Below, piece after piece: positions 60,770 through 64,000 of a stretch of 64,000 bases of DNA. The stretch is from assembly GCA_003255025.1 (NCBI GenBank), contig QANY01000230.1, forward strand, positions 359,787 to 423,786. Direction: 5' to 3'. This DNA comes from Datisca glomerata. Lineage: Eukaryota; Streptophyta; Magnoliopsida; Cucurbitales; Datiscaceae. Each line of letters opens with the position of its first letter. Positions within the stretch are counted from its first letter, which is position 1. Made by a program: the position numbers and the translations under genes. The notes beneath the pieces are model-generated. The model did not search any database. It was not told the origin of the DNA and saw only the letters and a program-made list of their open reading frames with translations.

Positions 60770-62320
60770 GCCAAGTTCAGCTTTCGTTAAGCCTCCCTCT
60801 CCTTATTCTCCGCTTGGGTTCGAGAATGGATCTCTGTTGAATCATGTCTTTCAGGATGTTCTTCTACAATTGAAGATTGGAGACACCATTCTCTCAATCA
60901 GAGAGTCGAGTCTTCAGTTCCTTACCAATGTTAACAGCTCAACCAACCTCAGCCTTGGTACAACCTAACTCCCTCTCAAGCCAACCAAGTTCCCCCTTGA
61001 GGCCCCTCAACCTCCCAACCTCTGATTGGACCTTGTCGTAGGTGTTGCAAAGAGAATCGAAGTCATTGGTCCTCTAATCTAGAGTAGCCTCCATGATCGT
61101 GTATTCACAATGACCGAAATATGCCAACATTACCGCATTAAAGGTCAAAATCTGTGAAATAAAGGAGAAGATATGTCGGGAACCAGATGGGGGTGAAAAT
61201 AAGGTATTAAGTTAGAGCTAGCACTTACGTCACTGGTGTTCTCCATGAAACTATCTGGAAACCCCACCACGAGCCCCTCGAGGAGGGCAATTCCCCTCTC
61301 AGGATCGATGTGCTTAGATGCCCAATCTAGCACGCTGGCTACTTCACTCCGAGCTCAGGCTTGGACCTTGGGCTGTTCAGCCTCCTCTAGAGGCCTTGGG
61401 CTTTTCGCTTTTGGCTAGTATGGGACCCCTGCTACCTAGAGCCCGACGCGCTGATGTCTCAGATCAGAGAGGAGGACGCGTCAATCGGTTGGAGCAGAGT
61501 GAAATGTTAAGAAGACTGAGATGAGCTCTAGGGAGTCCCCTAGATGTCGTTAGAATGTGAGGTCCTCGCCAGGATGAGGAAGGATGGGAAAAACTGATGG
61601 TGGTGCCTACGAGCTAGAGATTGAGGAATGGAAGGGCGAGATACGGAAGGAGCCATTTTCCCTTTCGATCGCTCTAATCATGGAGCGCCTCCATATTCTG
61701 TATTTTGGTGGCGTTGAGTTCTTTCCTTTCCTTTTGGGAAAAAAGTTGTCCTCGATCATTGTTACAAAGAAGAAGGAATCATAATTACGAGTGGTAAGAT
61801 GAAAAAGGTAGCAACAAAGTAGAAAGTGATTGAGGGTTATACTCATTACGAATAGGAGAATCCTCCAAGCAGTTCTCGATAAGAAGGTCGACTGTGACAT
61901 CCTCCGGAAGATCCAAAAACAAGTCTGCCAGAAACAGAAATTCGAACCTCAGAAGGGCGTCGTGAGCACGGGCCTCAAGAGGGAGCTCGACCATATAAGA
62001 AATCCAGGACAAGAGGTGAGCGGGAAATTCCTATGATCTCCTCTTGGTAGCTGCAAGGAGAATAAGGAAAGGTTAAGCGACTAAAGTGAACAACAAACAA
62101 ATGTTCTCCTTTAGGAAATCACAAATTCACCTACGACCCCAAAAACGCGAGGGACTGGAGGCGCAAACTTCGAACCCCTAGGAGCACTAACCTTCTCGCC
62201 CTCCTCGTGCAGCCACAGTTGGACGTAACCAGGGATATGGTAAGCCCTTCGAATCCTGCCTAAGTCTTCTTCACACAACGAGGAAGGAATATCGTCGACC
62301 CCCATCGATCGACCATTTTA
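60770..62320 (-). pseudogene. Degenerate antisense reading frame of the Tat-like element (putative gypsy-type transposon protein)
   Basis: Read on the minus strand, 62305-62111 gives EEDLGRIRRAYHIPGYVQLW, resembling the N-terminus of the plant family called putative gypsy type transposon (Transposase_28). 62012-61785 and 61333-61145 continue in other frames. About 61020-60800 gives a coiled-coil-like stretch (GRLRGLKGEL, then ERELGCTKAEV). The order N-terminus, middle, coiled coil is consistent with one ancestral protein in antisense to gag. Multiple stops break it. The function in the family is unknown. Confidence 0.45.
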
Positions 62321-62344
62321 GTCGACACGGCAACACGGTCCATA

Positions 62345-64000
62345 TAGTCTATGCACCCCTAGAAACCTCAAGCATGATAAAAATCGAGGAGACAAATAAG
62401 ATAAAAGAAAAGACCATATAAGGAGAAAATGACAATCTATTTTCATGCATTGATTTTTGAAATTTGAAGGATTTTTTTGGATAAATTAGTAGTATATAAG
62501 TGATATACCAATATGAATTTTTTATTCTTTTTCCAATTTGATTCAGGAACAACCAATTTAAGTTCCTAACATAGTTCTTTACATACAGTTGAATAGATCA
62601 ACCACTGATTACTTGCTACAAGTAACATGATTGATAATTTAATATTCAATCATCTATTAACCAATAGGTTACGATTTTTTATCCTCTCACTGGCATGATT
62701 TTAAGATTGTGTTTGTTCGGTGATTTTAGGGTTCTTCTCGAAAAACTTTTTAATATTTAGTCTATAGATGGTTGATTGATGAATTTTTATTTGAGATGAT
62801 TTGATTAGTGATAATGACGGTTTCCTTTTCCAGTTTTTTTTTTTAAAATAGGTAATAGGCGGTTTTCAAGGTCTTTTGAGTGGGATTGTGGCGATTTTAA
62901 AAACATTTCGGTAGTTTTGTTGAGTGGTTGGTAGGTTTTAACTTTTCAAATTTGAAAAAATATTATCATCATTAATTACTTCTTCAAACTAAGAATCTAT
63001 CATATTGGTATATCATCTATATACCATTGATTTTTTTAGTTTTTTTAAATGGGTGGTAGGCAATTTCCAAGATCATTTGAGTGGGATTGGGGCGAGTTTC
63101 AAATTTTTCGGCGATTTCGGTTGAGCGATTGGGGGTTTTAATTTTTCAATTTTAAAAAAATAAATTTGAGCATTAATTACTTCCTTAAATTAAGTATATT
63201 TCAAATCAGTATATTATTTATATACCTCTAATATACCCAAAAATCCTTCAAACACACCATATTTGGGAATATCATTCATAAGAGTTCGAGCGGTTTCCAA
63301 AGAATATTTTGAGTGGGATTGTTGTGTTTTTAAATTATTTCAGTGGTGTTGGTTGAATAGTTATGATATTTAAATTTTTTAATTTTTGCGTTTTAATCAC
63401 TTCCTAAAATCAATCATCTTTCAAACACATCATACTTAGATTATGATCATTTTAGTCTAAAATTATTGACAGATTAGAAAATCTGTTAGTAACCTAAAAC
63501 TATTGAAAACTGTTATTTCTTAAAATAGTTTGGGCTAGTCATGATTTTTGGGCTTTTTAATGTTATAATATTGCTTATTAGGCTTAGTTAATTTATGTAT
63601 ATATGTTTCTTTGTACGTGAATATGTAATTAGGGCATATTGATTTAATAATTTTAATTCAGCAGGCTCCAAATCCTTTGTGCTATGTCATTTCTCGTAGT
63701 AGTTTGTGAAACATTAATGTATGCATTCAAATATATTTTTTATATGAACATGTATTTATAATCATTATAACATTACATAATTAATTTATTTCTCTAATTT
63801 TTGTTTAAATTTTAAGATTATTATCTTAAGTTATTGTATTTATCTTATATTTTTTATTTTTTACACTTTCGTGCAATGCACGTGTATTCGTCTAGTAATC
63901 TATGTAGTTCATCTGAAAATTGTTGTCTTGCCAATTAAATAGAAAGCAGAAGGCAATTGCATATGCTTTCCAGGATCCCAAAACGAGGTTGAGGGGTACT
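62345..64000. other. AT-rich DNA to the window edge, no 3' LTR found
   Basis: Nothing matching the LTR at 57100-57821 was recognised, so the Tat-like element is truncated or its 3' LTR lies outside the window. Diverged tandem repeats occupy 62830-63430. Confidence 0.4.
62830..63430. repeat. Three diverged tandem units of about 150-240 bp
   Basis: Each unit contains, in order, a ggcggtttt/ggcaatttcc/gcggtttcc block, TTTGAGTGGGATTG, a ttcggngntttngttgag block, attaattacttc-like sequence and a catcatat or atataccat tail. Units start near 62838, 63052 and 63290. The first lines of a fourth copy may lie near 62690. Confidence 0.7.

Noticed and set aside
1..64000. CRISPR-like array or bacterial operon
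   Set aside because: The only regularly spaced repeats are plant satellites and LTRs; coding regions have spliceosomal introns throughout.

Overview
This window is nuclear DNA of a flowering plant, most likely a core eudicot. Its genes have many GT-AG introns, the intergenic DNA is very AT-rich, and about two thirds of the sequence is decayed transposable elements. I recognise three intact protein-coding genes. Each was reconstructed exon by exon, and all three keep an open frame across every junction. The species cannot be named from the sequence.

Layout. At 2305-7140 (+) there are 13 exons for a 660-residue leucine-rich-repeat receptor-like pseudokinase of the At1g63430/At5g41180 type. At 14659-17371 (-) there are 5 exons for NOB1 (636 residues), the PIN-domain endonuclease of small-ribosomal-subunit maturation. 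The two genes are convergent, and from memory their Arabidopsis counterparts (At5g41180/At5g41190) are neighbours, so this looks like an ancient conserved pair. A 6.3-kb Ty1/copia element (7379-13649) has been driven between their 3' ends. At 27922-30200 (-) there are 4 exons for an AAE3-type oxalate--CoA ligase (525 residues).

The rest is repeats. A tandem array of five LTRs with four short internal regions (18037-24812) is bounded by one perfect 5-bp target duplication and carries GATAA-rich tracts and a 400-bp hAT insertion. A minisatellite lies at 26.3 kb. At 33.7-36.7 kb there is a decayed pararetrovirus-like (Caulimoviridae-like) coat-protein/zinc-knuckle/protease segment. A solo-LTR candidate and a TRIM-like element follow at 36.7-38.6 kb, then hAT-like elements at 41.7-43.9 kb. 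A second copia element of the same family (46583-52289) carries a fragment of the pararetrovirus-like sequence inside its 5' LTR. At 52.9-57.3 kb there is a diverged segmental tandem duplication. At 57.1-62.3 kb there is a Tat-lineage Ty3/gypsy element with gag-like sense coding, an antisense reading frame, and no recognisable reverse transcriptase.

Nothing here is a clear-cut new biological system. The most unusual structures are the multi-LTR array, the pararetrovirus fragment inside a copia LTR, and the Tat element whose sense gag meets an antisense frame. No tRNA, rRNA, CRISPR or bacterial features were seen. All family assignments rest on reading motifs by eye. The exon boundaries of the three genes are well supported; the ends of the degenerate elements are approximate unless a target-site duplication is stated.
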